64,000 bases of DNA from Bradyrhizobium sp. NFR13 (lineage in GTDB: Bacteria; Pseudomonadota; Alphaproteobacteria; Rhizobiales; Xanthobacteraceae), in assembly GCF_900114605.1 (NCBI RefSeq), contig NZ_FOTP01000004.1:310001-374000 (forward strand), read 5' to 3'. A model generated the notes under the pieces. The model ran no database searches. It was not told the origin of the DNA and saw only the letters and a program-made list of their open reading frames with translations. Within the stretch, counting starts at the first letter, position 1, and each line of letters opens with the position of its first letter. Positions 17,236 through 26,554 of the stretch are shown here, piece after piece. The position numbers were made by a program, and so were the translations under genes.

Positions 17236-18254
17236 TGAACCGAAGTCAGGTGCTCGTGGATTTGGCGCTCCAGGGCGGAGGCTCGCATGGCGCGTTCACG
17301 TGGGGTGTCCTCGATCGGCTGCTTGAGGAGCCGTGGCTGCAAATTGCCGGCATATCCGGAACATCGGCAGGGGCGATGAATGCTGCTGTTCTGGCGGACG
17401 GCTGGACTGCCGGTGGTGCCGACGGCGCGCGCGAGGCGCTGGACAAATACTGGCGACGCGTTTCGCGGGCGGCCGCCTTCAGTCCGTTTCAACGCTCTCC
17501 CCTCGACCGCCTCATGGGACGCTGGTCGCTCGACACTTCTCCGGCCTATCTCTTCGCCGATCTGATGTCGCGAGTCCTGTCGCCTTATGATCTCAATCCG
17601 TTCGGTTATAATCCGTTGCGTGAGATACTGGCCGAGAGCATTGATTTCGAGCGTCTTGCCGGTGCCCCGATCAAGCTATTCGTAACGGCCACGCGGGTAC
17701 GGACAGGCCGCGGGCGAATTTTCCGTAACGCCGAGATCACCGCGGATGTGCTGCTTGCGTCGGCATGCCTGCCCACGATGTTCCGCGCGATCGAGATTGA
17801 AGGCGAAGCCTATTGGGACGGGGGCTATGCAGGCAACCCCACGATCACGCCGCTTGTTCGGGAGACAGATGCGCAGGACACCATCGTCGTGCAGATCAAT
17901 CCGACCGAGCGACTGGAGGAGCCGCGCACGGCTGCGGACATTCTCAATCGTCTCAATGAAATTTCATTCAACTCGCCGCTGGCAAAGGAGCTGCGGATGA
18001 TTGCGCTGCTTCGTCAGGTGGCGGATCCTGGCACCGGGGAAGGCGCCCGTTGGGCTCGAATGAAGACACACCGGATCAAGAGCGACATGCTCGCGACTTT
18101 CGCCGCGTCATCCAAGCTCAACGCCGAATGGGACTTCGTATCCAAGCTGCGCGACGAGGGTCGGCGAGCGGCGGGTGACTTTCTCGACGCGCATGGCGAC
18201 GATCTCGGCGAGCGCTCAACAGCCGATCTCGACATCCTGTTGACAGAGTGCTGA
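17232..18254 (+). CDS. Patatin-like phospholipase/esterase
   Basis: 340 aa. Start at ATG 17232 or the adjacent ATG 17235, with GGAGAG just upstream. The oxyanion motif GGGSHG is at 15-20, the nucleophile elbow G-T-S-A-G has Ser45, and the catalytic Asp is in DGG at 196-198, so the Ser-Asp dyad is intact. No signal peptide. Patatin proteins cleave acyl esters of phospholipids or other lipids. The gene is 4 bases upstream of a GntP-family permease; similar patatin genes often sit beside D-3-hydroxybutyrate dehydrogenase genes in proteobacteria, so a role in polyhydroxyalkanoate/hydroxybutyrate metabolism is possible but no dehydrogenase is present here. Confidence 0.92.
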   Translation: MMNRSQVLVDLALQGGGSHGAFTWGVLDRLLEEPWLQIAGISGTSAGAMNAAVLADGWTAGGADGAREALDKYWRRVSRAAAFSPFQRSPLDRLMGRWSLDTSPAYLFADLMSRVLSPYDLNPFGYNPLREILAESIDFERLAGAPIKLFVTATRVRTGRGRIFRNAEITADVLLASACLPTMFRAIEIEGEAYWDGGYAGNPTITPLVRETDAQDTIVVQINPTERLEEPRTAADILNRLNEISFNSPLAKELRMIALLRQVADPGTGEGARWARMKTHRIKSDMLATFAASSKLNAEWDFVSKLRDEGRRAAGDFLDAHGDDLGERSTADLDILLTEC

Positions 18255-18258
18255 CGTC

Positions 18259-19713
18259 ATGGGTCTTCTCGGCATTCTCGTCGGGCTTGGTCTTCTCATC
18301 TGGCTCGCTTTCCGGGGTTGGAGTGTTCTGCTGCTTGCTCCGCTTGCCGCATTGGTGGCGGCGGCTTTCGGCAGGGAGCCATTGCTTGCCAATTGGACGC
18401 AGACCTTCATGGGCAGCGCAGCCCAGTTTCTCGCCCAGTTCTTTCCCATCTTTCTGCTCGGCGCCGTATTCGGGAAGCTGATGGACGACAGCGGTGCGGT
18501 CACCGCGGTCGCAAGCTTCATCACTCGTCGCCTTGGCGAGCGCCGGGTCATCCTCGCCGTGGTGCTCTCGGGGGCATTGGTCACCTATGGCGGCGTCAGT
18601 CTTTTTGTCGCATTTTTTGTGATTGTTCCGATGGCCCAGTCGCTGTTTCGCGCGGCGGGGATTCCGCGCCGCCTCGTGCCGGCGACGGTGATCTTGGGAA
18701 CATCGACTTTCACCATGTCCGCCTTGCCGGGCACGCCATCGATTCAGAATGCGATACCCATGCCCTTCTTCGGCACCACGCCCTTCGCTGCGCCGGGCCT
18801 CGGCATGATTGCGTCATTGATCATGCTGGGTATTGGACTGTGGTGGTTGCTTCGCGCCGAGAAGGCGGCCCGGCATGCGAATGAAGGCTATGGTGAGGAG
18901 CCGTCGAGCGCGATCGGTGCCGCTGCCGATGATGAACTCTTGCGCGGGCGTGCCACGACGGCGCGCGAATTCGATCCGGCGGAGATATCCCACGGACATC
19001 GCAGTGAAGCGGAAGTGCCTGTCTTCAATGCCCTCCTTCCCCTGGTTGTGGTTGTCGTCCTCAATCTCGTGATGTCGCTCGTTGTTCTGCCCCGGCTTGA
19101 TGTCTCCTTCCTGGCCGATCAGCGCTGGGGCAGCACGTCGCTATCTGCCGTTGCCGGGGTGTGGTCCGTTGTCGTAGCGCTCGCAGGAGCGACCGCGACA
19201 GTCGTCATCTGCAACTGGACGCGGATGCCTGCGCTGCGACAGACGATGGATGCGGGGGCCAATGCATCCGTGCTGCCAGCGCTGACGGTCGCCAGCCTCG
19301 TTGGCTTCGGCGCAGTCATCGCAGCGCTGCCCGCATTTGACATGGTGCGGGACTGGGCGCTGGATGTTAAAGGCGGGCCGCTGGTGTCGTTGGCCGTGTC
19401 CACGAACCTGCTCGCCGCGTTGACGGGGTCGGCATCCGGCGGACTGACCATCGCGCTTGATGCGCTTGGCCAGACCTATATGGACGTTGCTATGCGGGAA
19501 GGGATCGATCCCGGATTGCTACACCGCGTAGCTGTGATCGGCTCCGGTACCCTGGACATTCTCCCTCACAATGGTGCGGTCGTCAGCCTGCTCGCGATCT
19601 GCGGCCTGACGCATCGCCAAAGTTATTTCGACATTGTGATGGTCGGCATCGTGAGCTCGGTTGTCGCTCTTGCCGTCGTGATCGCCATGGGCTCCGCATT
19701 GGGCTCATTTTGA
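18259..19713 (+). CDS. GntP-family permease
   Basis: 484 aa integral membrane protein with about 12-14 hydrophobic segments. GntP/CitMHS-type features are FFPIFLLGAVFGKLMDDSGAV near 60-80, VTYGGVSLFVAFFVIVPMAQSLF near 115-135, TFTMSALPGTPSIQN near 155-170, and the re-entrant-like SGTLDILPHNGAVVSLLAICG near 415-435. Members import gluconate, other hexonates or D-3-hydroxybutyrate with protons. A hydrophilic loop of ~60 residues (~200-255) separates the two halves. It is co-transcribed with the patatin gene (4-base gap). The 224 bases after it hold no gene I can see. Confidence 0.9.
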   Translation: MGLLGILVGLGLLIWLAFRGWSVLLLAPLAALVAAAFGREPLLANWTQTFMGSAAQFLAQFFPIFLLGAVFGKLMDDSGAVTAVASFITRRLGERRVILAVVLSGALVTYGGVSLFVAFFVIVPMAQSLFRAAGIPRRLVPATVILGTSTFTMSALPGTPSIQNAIPMPFFGTTPFAAPGLGMIASLIMLGIGLWWLLRAEKAARHANEGYGEEPSSAIGAAADDELLRGRATTAREFDPAEISHGHRSEAEVPVFNALLPLVVVVVLNLVMSLVVLPRLDVSFLADQRWGSTSLSAVAGVWSVVVALAGATATVVICNWTRMPALRQTMDAGANASVLPALTVASLVGFGAVIAALPAFDMVRDWALDVKGGPLVSLAVSTNLLAALTGSASGGLTIALDALGQTYMDVAMREGIDPGLLHRVAVIGSGTLDILPHNGAVVSLLAICGLTHRQSYFDIVMVGIVSSVVALAVVIAMGSALGSF

Positions 19714-19937
19714 ACTCCGGCCCCACCGCTGTTCTATCCAGATTTCGCAGTTGACCAGATGCCGGGTGTGGCAGTGAGCCACCTTTGTCCGGAGCCGTTT
19801 GTCGGCTACGAATGAACTTTCGCCGTGCTCGCCGCGTCAACGAGATATCGGGCAAGCGAAGCGGCGGCGAATTGATACAATCGCAATCAAACGCCTGTAC
19901 GATTCGTGTTCGGACAGGCATTTGACCGGGGTACTGC

Positions 19938-21479
19938 ATGGCAAATCGATTGACGATGGCGCAACCCAACCTCGGGGTGCGACACTGGATCTCTCCCGTC
20001 GTGGTGTTGGCAACGGTGATTGCGGTGGCCGCTCCGGCGGCTGGAGCCGCTGCAAAGCAGGCGCGTCCCGCCCGCGTCGTCGAGGCGACTGCGCCGCGCG
20101 AAGCAGGTGAGCCGATCATGGCGATCGTGTCGATCAAGAGCCAGCAGGTCACGTTCTACGACGCCGATGGATGGATCACGCGCGCCCCGGTTTCGACCGG
20201 GGTTTCGGGACGCGAGACCCCGGCAGGCGTCTTTGCGGTCCTCGAGAAGAACAAGGACCATCGCTCCAACATGTATGACGATGCCGCGATGCCGCACATG
20301 CAGCGGATCACGTGGAACGGCGTTGCACTGCATGGCGGGCCGTTGCCCGGCTATGCCGCGTCCCATGGCTGTGTGCGGATGCCCTACGGCTTCGCGGACA
20401 GGTTGTTCGACAAGACGCGGATCGGGATGCGGGTGATCATCTCGCCGAATGACGCGGCGCCCGTCGAGTTTTCCCATCCGGCGCTTCTGATGCCGAAAGC
20501 GGAAGCCATCGCCGCTGCGCCTAGCCGTGTCGAGACGCTCGCCCGCGAAGCTGCGGAGGCCGCTGCCGTAGCCGACGCGGCGAAGAAACTCGCGGCGACC
20601 TCGGCGCGCGAGACGAAGCCGCTTTCGGGCGCCCTCCGAAAACTGCAATCGGCGAAGGCGCGCGCCGATGCCGAGCTTGCATCCGCAGACAAGGCGATCG
20701 CTAACGCCAAGACCGATGAGGCGAAGACGCGCGCCGAAGAATTGAGGCAGAAAGCCGCCGCCAGGGCCGCGGAGCTCGGGGCGCAATTCGAAACCGCAAA
20801 GGCCGATACGGCGTCGAAGCTCGATGCTGCTGCCGCCGCAAAGGACGCCGCCAAGGCCGCCGAGACCAAAAAGGTCGACACGGCCAGGGCGGCAAGCGAT
20901 GCAAAACTCGCGCTTGAGCCTGTCTCGATCTATATCAGTCGCACGACGCAGAAACTCTATGTTCGGCGCAATACGCACAAGCCGGCGCCCGATGGCGGCG
21001 GCGAGGTGTTCGATTCAAGCATCGAAGTTCCAGTCACCATCCGTGATCCCGGCAAGCCGATCGGCACGCATGTGTTCACAGCGATGGCGCGGAGCGACAC
21101 AGGCCTGCGCTGGAGCGCCGTCACGATAGACGAGGGCGACGATGCGAAGGCCGCGCTCGACCGCATCACCATTCCGCAGGAGGTGCTCGACCGGATCGCA
21201 GCGACTGCACTGCCACGCTCGTCGATCGTCATCTCCGATGAGCCGCTCAGCAGCGAAACCAACTATCGCACCGAATTCGTCGTCGTGCTGAATAACCAGC
21301 CCCAGGGCGGTTTCATTACGCGCAAGCCGACGCCATCTGCCGATCTCATGGCGAGCAGCGACGATTTTGACGACGGCTTCGGCTCGTTCTTCCAGCGCTG
21401 GAATGCGGAGCCCGCGCCCGTGCAGGCCCGCCGCAGGGTCCCGCCGTATCAGCGCCAGCCGCAAATCGGCTGGTGGTAG
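19938..21479 (+). CDS. L,D-transpeptidase (YkuD) with central coiled coil and a degenerate second half
   Basis: 513 aa. A signal/anchor segment lies at ~16-38. The YkuD domain at ~60-155 has the full catalytic motif: H132-G, then S142-H-G-C145-V-R, Cys145 being the acylated nucleophile that forms 3-3 cross-links or attaches proteins to peptidoglycan. Residues ~165-325 are an Ala/Lys/Glu/Asp-rich coiled coil (ADAELASADKAIANAKTDEA). Residues ~329-455 resemble a second YkuD fold (VSIYISRTTQKLYVRR ... VPVTIRDPGKPIGTHVFTAM) but have no SHGC motif; the matching place reads ALPRSSIVISDEPLS. The Pro/Arg-rich end may contact the wall. Single-gene unit in the periplasm. An alternative start is ATG 19956. 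Confidence 0.9.
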   Translation: MANRLTMAQPNLGVRHWISPVVVLATVIAVAAPAAGAAAKQARPARVVEATAPREAGEPIMAIVSIKSQQVTFYDADGWITRAPVSTGVSGRETPAGVFAVLEKNKDHRSNMYDDAAMPHMQRITWNGVALHGGPLPGYAASHGCVRMPYGFADRLFDKTRIGMRVIISPNDAAPVEFSHPALLMPKAEAIAAAPSRVETLAREAAEAAAVADAAKKLAATSARETKPLSGALRKLQSAKARADAELASADKAIANAKTDEAKTRAEELRQKAAARAAELGAQFETAKADTASKLDAAAAAKDAAKAAETKKVDTARAASDAKLALEPVSIYISRTTQKLYVRRNTHKPAPDGGGEVFDSSIEVPVTIRDPGKPIGTHVFTAMARSDTGLRWSAVTIDEGDDAKAALDRITIPQEVLDRIAATALPRSSIVISDEPLSSETNYRTEFVVVLNNQPQGGFITRKPTPSADLMASSDDFDDGFGSFFQRWNAEPAPVQARRRVPPYQRQPQIGWW

Positions 21480-21587
21480 GTCAAGCCAGGCCATTGCACG
21501 CATGGGACGCTAAGCAGCCTGGTCGCATTGACGCGCGTGGCTATCAGCCGGCCTTCCTCTGGTAATGCCGATGTCCGCTGTTGTGCG

Positions 21588-22484
21588 CTACAACGTGCGA
21601 GTGGACTGCGCGCTTTTGGTTGTCTTGCGGGCGATCGCCATGAAAGCGCGCGCGGCCGCCGTCTGATAGCGATGGGCGTCCCAGAGCAAGGCTCCGGAAC
21701 GGCGTATCCACGGAGGCCCGATTGGAATGATCGCAAGGTCCTTCCGGGTGTTCAGGCTTCGGTCGGCAAGCACTGTCGGCAACCCTCCCGATTTCGCGAG
21801 TTCGATCAGGGCCTCGACCGAGTTCATCTCAACGCGCACATCGAGCTTTGTATCGGGCGGCAGCGACTGGTCGAGAATGCGGCGGGTCGCAAAGGCGGTG
21901 GTCAGGAGTGCCAGTGGGCGGCGGGCGAGCGCCTGCAGCGTGATCGATTGTTGCCGTGATTGATTTTGCGACTTTGCAAGCACCAGGACGAGCCGCTCCT
22001 CGAACAACAGGTCGACCCCCAATTCCGCGTGCTGGGGCGGCGCGAAAGCAATCGCGAGATCGAGATCTCCGGACAGGATGCGTTGCTCGACGCCATTTGC
22101 TGAACCGACCTCCACGCTGAGGCGAACGTCAGGATATTTCTCGCCGAAGCTGCCGATGATCTTCGGCAGGAATGTCGTGCTGTAGGTGTAGATGACGCCG
22201 ACACGCAGCGTGCCGGCCATGCCGCCCTCCAGCTCGGCTATTGCCGTGCGCGCAGCCTCGGTCTGAACCATCAGACGTTGTGCGTGTTCACGCAGTGCAT
22301 GTCCTGTCTCGGTCAATTGCATGCCCTGGGGCGTCCGGTTGAACAGAACGGTGCCGAGGTCCTGCTCGAGGGCGCGTATCTGCTGCGACAGCGTCGGCTG
22401 GGCGACGCCGAGGACTTCTGCAGCCTTCGCCATGCGCTTGTGGGTCGCGATTGCCAGAAAATAGCCGAGACGTCTGGGATCCAT
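21588..22484 (-). CDS. LysR-type transcriptional regulator
   Basis: 298 aa. Winged HTH at ~1-60: MDPRRLGYFLAIATHKRMAKAAEVLGVAQPTLSQQIRALEQDLG, with the LF.R wing. The effector-binding domain at ~90-290 contains GTLRVGVIYTYSTTFLPKIIG and LDLAIAFAPPQHAELGVDLLFEERLVLVL, closest in style to CynR/CatR-like regulators. It diverges from the Bug-type gene and the catB/catC genes across 22485-22628, where CTAT-containing half-sites repeat (22500-22535), a possible binding region. Likely the muconate-responsive activator of the cluster, by position. Confidence 0.92.
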   Translation of the reverse strand: MDPRRLGYFLAIATHKRMAKAAEVLGVAQPTLSQQIRALEQDLGTVLFNRTPQGMQLTETGHALREHAQRLMVQTEAARTAIAELEGGMAGTLRVGVIYTYSTTFLPKIIGSFGEKYPDVRLSVEVGSANGVEQRILSGDLDLAIAFAPPQHAELGVDLLFEERLVLVLAKSQNQSRQQSITLQALARRPLALLTTAFATRRILDQSLPPDTKLDVRVEMNSVEALIELAKSGGLPTVLADRSLNTRKDLAIIPIGPPWIRRSGALLWDAHRYQTAAARAFMAIARKTTKSAQSTRTL

Positions 22485-22628
22485 GGCGATTACAATCTTC
22501 TATCGCATCTATAGTTTTACGTGTGTTGGCCTATCACGCGTCTCATGCCAGTGTTTGTCAACTCCGGACTTGGGCGGCACGGCTTGTGCCGCCGTCTGCT
22601 TATAACAACCGACCGGGAGGTCTCCTGT

Positions 22629-23627
22629 ATGCTGTCACGACGCACTTTCTTAGCCCGAGCGACCCACACTGCGGTGGCGGCCTGTTTCATCGCCATGGGC
22701 GCAAACCGTGCGACGGCGCAGGACTATCCGACCAAGCCGGTCCAGTTGATCGTTCCCTTCGCCGCCGGCGGTGCCGCCGACATCATCGGCCGTACGATCG
22801 CGGAAAAGCTGAGCCAGACCTGGGGACAGCAGGTCGTCGTCGAAAACAGGGGCGGGGCCGGATCGAATATCGGCATCAACGCGGCGGCCAAGAGCGCCCC
22901 CGATGGCTACACGCTGGTGCTCGCGTCGATCGCCGTGGCCGTCAATCCGTGGCTTTTCAAGTCGATGCCCTACGATCCTGTGAAGGATCTGACACCGCTG
23001 ACGCTGGCGCTCGAGACGCCGAACGTGGTGCTCGTGCCGCCCTCGTCGCCGATCAAGAACGTCAAGGATCTGATCGCCTTCGCGAAAGAAAAGGCGGCAT
23101 CGGGCGGCGCCACCTATGGCTCCGCCGGCGTCGGTTCCTCTCTGCATCTGGCGGCGGAAGTTTTCCGGCAGCAGGCCAAGGTCGAGATGACCCACGTTCC
23201 CTATCGCGGTTCATCGCCGGCGCTGACGGATCTGATGGCCGGCCGGATCGACCTGATGTTCGACAACGCTTCGACGGCGCTTCCGCAGGTGCAGGGCGGC
23301 AGCCTCCGCGCCATTGCAGTCACCACGAAGGAGCGCATCGCCGCATTGCCTGACGTGCCGACGATCAGCGAATCCGGTCTGCCGGGCTTCGAACTCGCCA
23401 ACTGGTGGGCCATTTTCGGTCCGGGCCAGATGCCGCCGGCGCTGGCGGAGCGCATCAGTGCCGATATCCGCAAGGTTCTCGCAGACCCCGACGTGCAGAA
23501 GCGTTTCGCCGATGTCAGCGGGCGCGTCATCGCATCGTCGCCCCAGGAACTGGCTGCGCACCTCACTCAGGAAAGCGCCAAGTGGAAGCAGATCGTCGAG
23601 ACCGCGGGCATTCGCGGCAGCCAGTGA
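22629..23627 (+). CDS. Bug/TctC-family periplasmic substrate-binding protein
   Basis: 332 aa. Start at ATG 22629 after GGGAGG; the longer frame from 22521 is not coding-like. It has a Tat-like/Sec signal (MLSRRTFLARATHTAVAACF, cleavage near ATA-QDYP). The mature start [25 protein letters not shown] is the Bug signature, followed by VVENRGGAGSNIGINAAAKS. Expected to bind an organic acid, here plausibly an aromatic or muconate-type acid because it is the first gene of the catB/catC transcript. Membrane partners tctA/tctB are absent. Confidence 0.92.
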   Translation: MLSRRTFLARATHTAVAACFIAMGANRATAQDYPTKPVQLIVPFAAGGAADIIGRTIAEKLSQTWGQQVVVENRGGAGSNIGINAAAKSAPDGYTLVLASIAVAVNPWLFKSMPYDPVKDLTPLTLALETPNVVLVPPSSPIKNVKDLIAFAKEKAASGGATYGSAGVGSSLHLAAEVFRQQAKVEMTHVPYRGSSPALTDLMAGRIDLMFDNASTALPQVQGGSLRAIAVTTKERIAALPDVPTISESGLPGFELANWWAIFGPGQMPPALAERISADIRKVLADPDVQKRFADVSGRVIASSPQELAAHLTQESAKWKQIVETAGIRGSQ

Positions 23628-23693
23628 CGATGGACGTCCGACGCCCATAGGGCGAGCGATTACCCACAAATATCAAGCAAGAGACGGGCGCTC

Positions 23694-24926
23694 ATGCTGA
23701 GAGCGCTGATGGAGAATGATGTGAAGAAGCTACTTTCAGGTCTGATGGCATCGGTCATGGTCGTTGGCACCTCGGCCGCGATGGCACAGAGCACCGCTCC
23801 GCTGAAACTTGGCGCAGTCCTCGATATGTCCGGCCTCTTTGCCGACATCACGGGGCCGGGCAGCGAGGCCGCAGCCAAGATGGCCGTTGAGGATTTCGGC
23901 GGCGAGGTTATCGGGCGCAAGGTCCAGATCGTGGTCGCCGATCATCTCAACAAATCCGATCTCGCCGCGAATTTCACCCGTGAGATGATCGACAACCAGA
24001 ATGTCGAGGCGATCGTCGATGTGGCCGGCTCCGCCACGGCGCTGGCGGCGGCGGAAATGGCCAAGGCACGCGGCAAGATCATCATGTTCAACGGGCCCGG
24101 CGCAGTCCGGCTGACCAACGAGGCGTGCGGTCCCTATATCGTCCACTACACCTACGACACCTATGCGCTGGCCAGCGTCACCGGTCTGGCCACAGTCAAG
24201 CGCGGGCTCAATAGCTGGTTCTTCCTCACGGCCGATTACGCCTTCGGCCAGGAACTGGAACGCGATACCTCGAACATCGTCACCAAGGCGGGCGGAAAGG
24301 TCGTCGGCAATGTGAGGCATCCGATCAACACGTCGGATTTTTCGTCGTTCCTGCTCCAGGCACAGAGCACCAAGGCGAGCGTGATCGGCCTCGCCAATGC
24401 CGGCGGCGACACCATCAATGCCATCAAGCAGGCCGCGGAGTTCGGCCTGACCCAGTCCGGACAGAAGCTGTCGCCTTTGCTGGCCTTCATTTCCGACATC
24501 GACAGCGTCGGTCTTGAAACTGCGCAGGGCCTGTTGCTGGCCGAAGCGTTCTATTGGGATCTCAACGACGAAACGCGCGCCTTCGCGAAGCGCTTCATGG
24601 AGCGGACCAAGCGCGCGCCGACGTCGGCGCAGGCCGGCGTCTATTCGTCGGTCACGACCTACCTGAATGCGGTGAAGAAGGCAGGCACCACCGATTCAGC
24701 GGCCGTGATGAAGGTCATGAAGGACACGCCGATCAACGACATGTTCGCGAAGAACGGCCGGATCCGCGAGGACGGCCGCATGGTGCACGACATGTACCTG
24801 TTCGAAGTGAAGAAGCCGTCGGAATCGAAGGCGCGCTGGGACGATTACAAGCTGCTCGCGACAGTCTCCGGCGACGACGCGTTCCAGCCGCTGTCCGCCT
24901 CGCGCTGCCCGCTGATCAAGAAGTAA
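23694..24926 (+). CDS. Branched-chain-amino-acid-type ABC transporter substrate-binding protein
   Basis: 410 aa from ATG 23694; ATG 23709, preceded by GAGAGC, is an equally good start. Signal peptide LLSGLMASVMVVGTSAAMA, cleavage before QST. Periplasmic-binding-protein type I fold (Peripla_BP_6): LKLGAVLDMSGLFADITGPGSEAAAKMA, VEAIVDVAGSATALAAAEMA, WFFLTADYAFGQELERD. In aromatic-catabolic clusters such proteins commonly bind aromatic acids rather than amino acids. No permease or ATPase gene is adjacent. Lies 66 bases after the Bug gene and 91 before catB, same strand. Confidence 0.92.
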   Translation: MLRALMENDVKKLLSGLMASVMVVGTSAAMAQSTAPLKLGAVLDMSGLFADITGPGSEAAAKMAVEDFGGEVIGRKVQIVVADHLNKSDLAANFTREMIDNQNVEAIVDVAGSATALAAAEMAKARGKIIMFNGPGAVRLTNEACGPYIVHYTYDTYALASVTGLATVKRGLNSWFFLTADYAFGQELERDTSNIVTKAGGKVVGNVRHPINTSDFSSFLLQAQSTKASVIGLANAGGDTINAIKQAAEFGLTQSGQKLSPLLAFISDIDSVGLETAQGLLLAEAFYWDLNDETRAFAKRFMERTKRAPTSAQAGVYSSVTTYLNAVKKAGTTDSAAVMKVMKDTPINDMFAKNGRIREDGRMVHDMYLFEVKKPSESKARWDDYKLLATVSGDDAFQPLSASRCPLIKK

Positions 24927-25017
24927 GGCGGGCGGCAGACAGAACATCGACGGATCGCCGGGAGTTGGTGGCGATCCGTTCGAGGCTCCATCCATAGACA
25001 ACAGGAAGACGCCTTTC

Positions 25018-26193
25018 ATGAGCACCAGCGTGGCAGTCCGCGTCGACGAGGTCGAGACCATCCTGGTCGATGTGCCGACGATCCGTCCCCATAAGTTGTC
25101 GATGCATACGATGAACAGTCAGACCCTCGTTCTGGTCATCATCCGTTGCTCCGACGGTACGGTCGGCATCGGCGAGGGCACGACCATCGGCGGGCTCAGC
25201 TACGGCGAGGAGAGCCCCGAGGGCATCAAGCTGACCGTCGACACTTATATCGCTCCGGCCATCATGGGCATGGATGCGTCACGCGTCGCCGTGCTCATGG
25301 CCGACGTGAAGCGGCGGGTCAAAGGCAACCGCTTCGCCAAATGCGCGGTGGAAACGGCACTGCTGGACGCGCTCGGCAAGCGTCTCGGCCTGCCGGTGTC
25401 GGAACTGCTGGGCGGGCGTCAGCACGACACCTTGCCGGTCGCCTGGACACTGGCCAGCGGCGATACCAAGCGTGACATCGAGGAAGCCGAGCGGATGCTC
25501 GATGCGCGCCGCCACAATATTTTCAAGCTGAAGATCGGCCTGCGATCCGTGGACGACGACGTGGCGCATGTGGCGGCCATCAAGCGCGCTCTCGGAGATC
25601 GCGCCAGCGTGCGGGTCGATGTCAACCAGGCCTGGAGCGAGCCCGACGCACGGCGTGGTATTCCTGCTCTCGAAGCAGCCGGCGTGGATCTTATCGAGCA
25701 GCCGCTGTCGCGCGACAATCGCGGCGCACAGGCTCGCCTCAGCGGTCGCTTCGCCGTGCCGATCATGGCCGACGAGGCGCTGCACGGCACGACGGATGCC
25801 TTCGACATCGCGGCGCGCGGTGCTGCCGACGTGTTCGCCCTGAAGATCAATCAGGCTGGCGGTCTGTACGATGCCGTGAAGATGGCTGGGATTGGCGATG
25901 CCGCGGGTCTCGGCCTGTATGGCGGTACGATGCTGGAAGGCGGTGTCGGCACCGCGGCGTCGGCGCAGGTTTTCTCCGTGCTGCCGAAACTGGCATGGGG
26001 CACTGAACTGTTCGGCCCGCTGCTTCTGACCGAGGAAATTCTCGCGACGCCGCTGCACTATGGCGACTTCGTGCTGCAGGTGCCGACGGCGCCCGGCATC
26101 GGCGTCGAACTGGACATGGACCGCGTCGCCTTCTTCCGCCGCGATGGTTACGCGCCGCGCATTCAGCCGGGCGGCGCAACAACAGGAGTCTGA
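25018..26193 (+). CDS. catB: Muconate cycloisomerase
   Basis: 391 aa. Converts cis,cis-muconate to (+)-muconolactone in the catechol branch of the beta-ketoadipate pathway. The enolase-superfamily residues are all in place: K170-L-K172, metal ligands D201, E227 and D252, and K276. Each lies three positions from the Pseudomonas putida enzyme's K167/K169, D198, E224, D249 and K273. The N-terminal capping domain has GIGEGTTIGGLSYGEESPEG, a CatB hallmark. Cytoplasmic. Followed 3 bases later by catC. The catechol 1,2-dioxygenase (catA) that makes the substrate is not in the window. Confidence 0.95.
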   Translation: MSTSVAVRVDEVETILVDVPTIRPHKLSMHTMNSQTLVLVIIRCSDGTVGIGEGTTIGGLSYGEESPEGIKLTVDTYIAPAIMGMDASRVAVLMADVKRRVKGNRFAKCAVETALLDALGKRLGLPVSELLGGRQHDTLPVAWTLASGDTKRDIEEAERMLDARRHNIFKLKIGLRSVDDDVAHVAAIKRALGDRASVRVDVNQAWSEPDARRGIPALEAAGVDLIEQPLSRDNRGAQARLSGRFAVPIMADEALHGTTDAFDIAARGAADVFALKINQAGGLYDAVKMAGIGDAAGLGLYGGTMLEGGVGTAASAQVFSVLPKLAWGTELFGPLLLTEEILATPLHYGDFVLQVPTAPGIGVELDMDRVAFFRRDGYAPRIQPGGATTGV

Positions 26194-26196
26194 TCG

Positions 26197-26487
26197 ATGC
26201 TTTTTCAGGTGGAGATGGACGTACAGATCCCGCCGGGCCTCGCCCCGGACGTGGTCGAGCAACTGAAAAAGACCGAGCGTGAACGCGCGCAGGAGCTGCA
26301 GAAGAGCGGCGAGTGGCGTCATCTCTGGCGGGTCGCCGGACGCTACGCCAATGTCAGCATCTTCGATGTGGCGAGCAATGAAGCGCTGCACGACATTCTC
26401 TCGACATTGCCGCTCTTCCCCTTCATGCGCATCAGCGTGACGCCCTTGTGCCGGCATCCGTCGTCCATTCGCACGGACGACCGCTAG
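26197..26487 (+). CDS. catC: Muconolactone delta-isomerase
   Basis: 96 aa, the exact length of the Pseudomonas enzyme. MLFQVEMDVQIPP, KKTERERAQELQKSGEWRHLWRVAGRYANVSIFDV and LSTLPLFPFMRISVTPLCRHPSSI are the family's conserved segments. Isomerises muconolactone to 3-oxoadipate enol-lactone as a cytoplasmic homo-oligomer (decamer in Pseudomonas). Last gene of the plus-strand catabolic unit. It converges with the NylB-like gene, with only 67 bases between, which include a small hairpin CGTCA-TGACG at 26520-26535. Confidence 0.96.
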   Translation: MLFQVEMDVQIPPGLAPDVVEQLKKTERERAQELQKSGEWRHLWRVAGRYANVSIFDVASNEALHDILSTLPLFPFMRISVTPLCRHPSSIRTDDR

Positions 26488-26554
26488 GCGCGAGGCAGGC
26501 CTCCGTCAGCGGCAATCGGCGTCATTCCGGTGACGAGCCGCTCACACGGCGGCT

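Noticed and set aside
25279-26457. Minus-strand open frame of 392 codons over catB/catC
   Set aside because: Antisense shadow with Arg/Gln/His bias; catB and catC have complete catalytic motifs on the plus strand.
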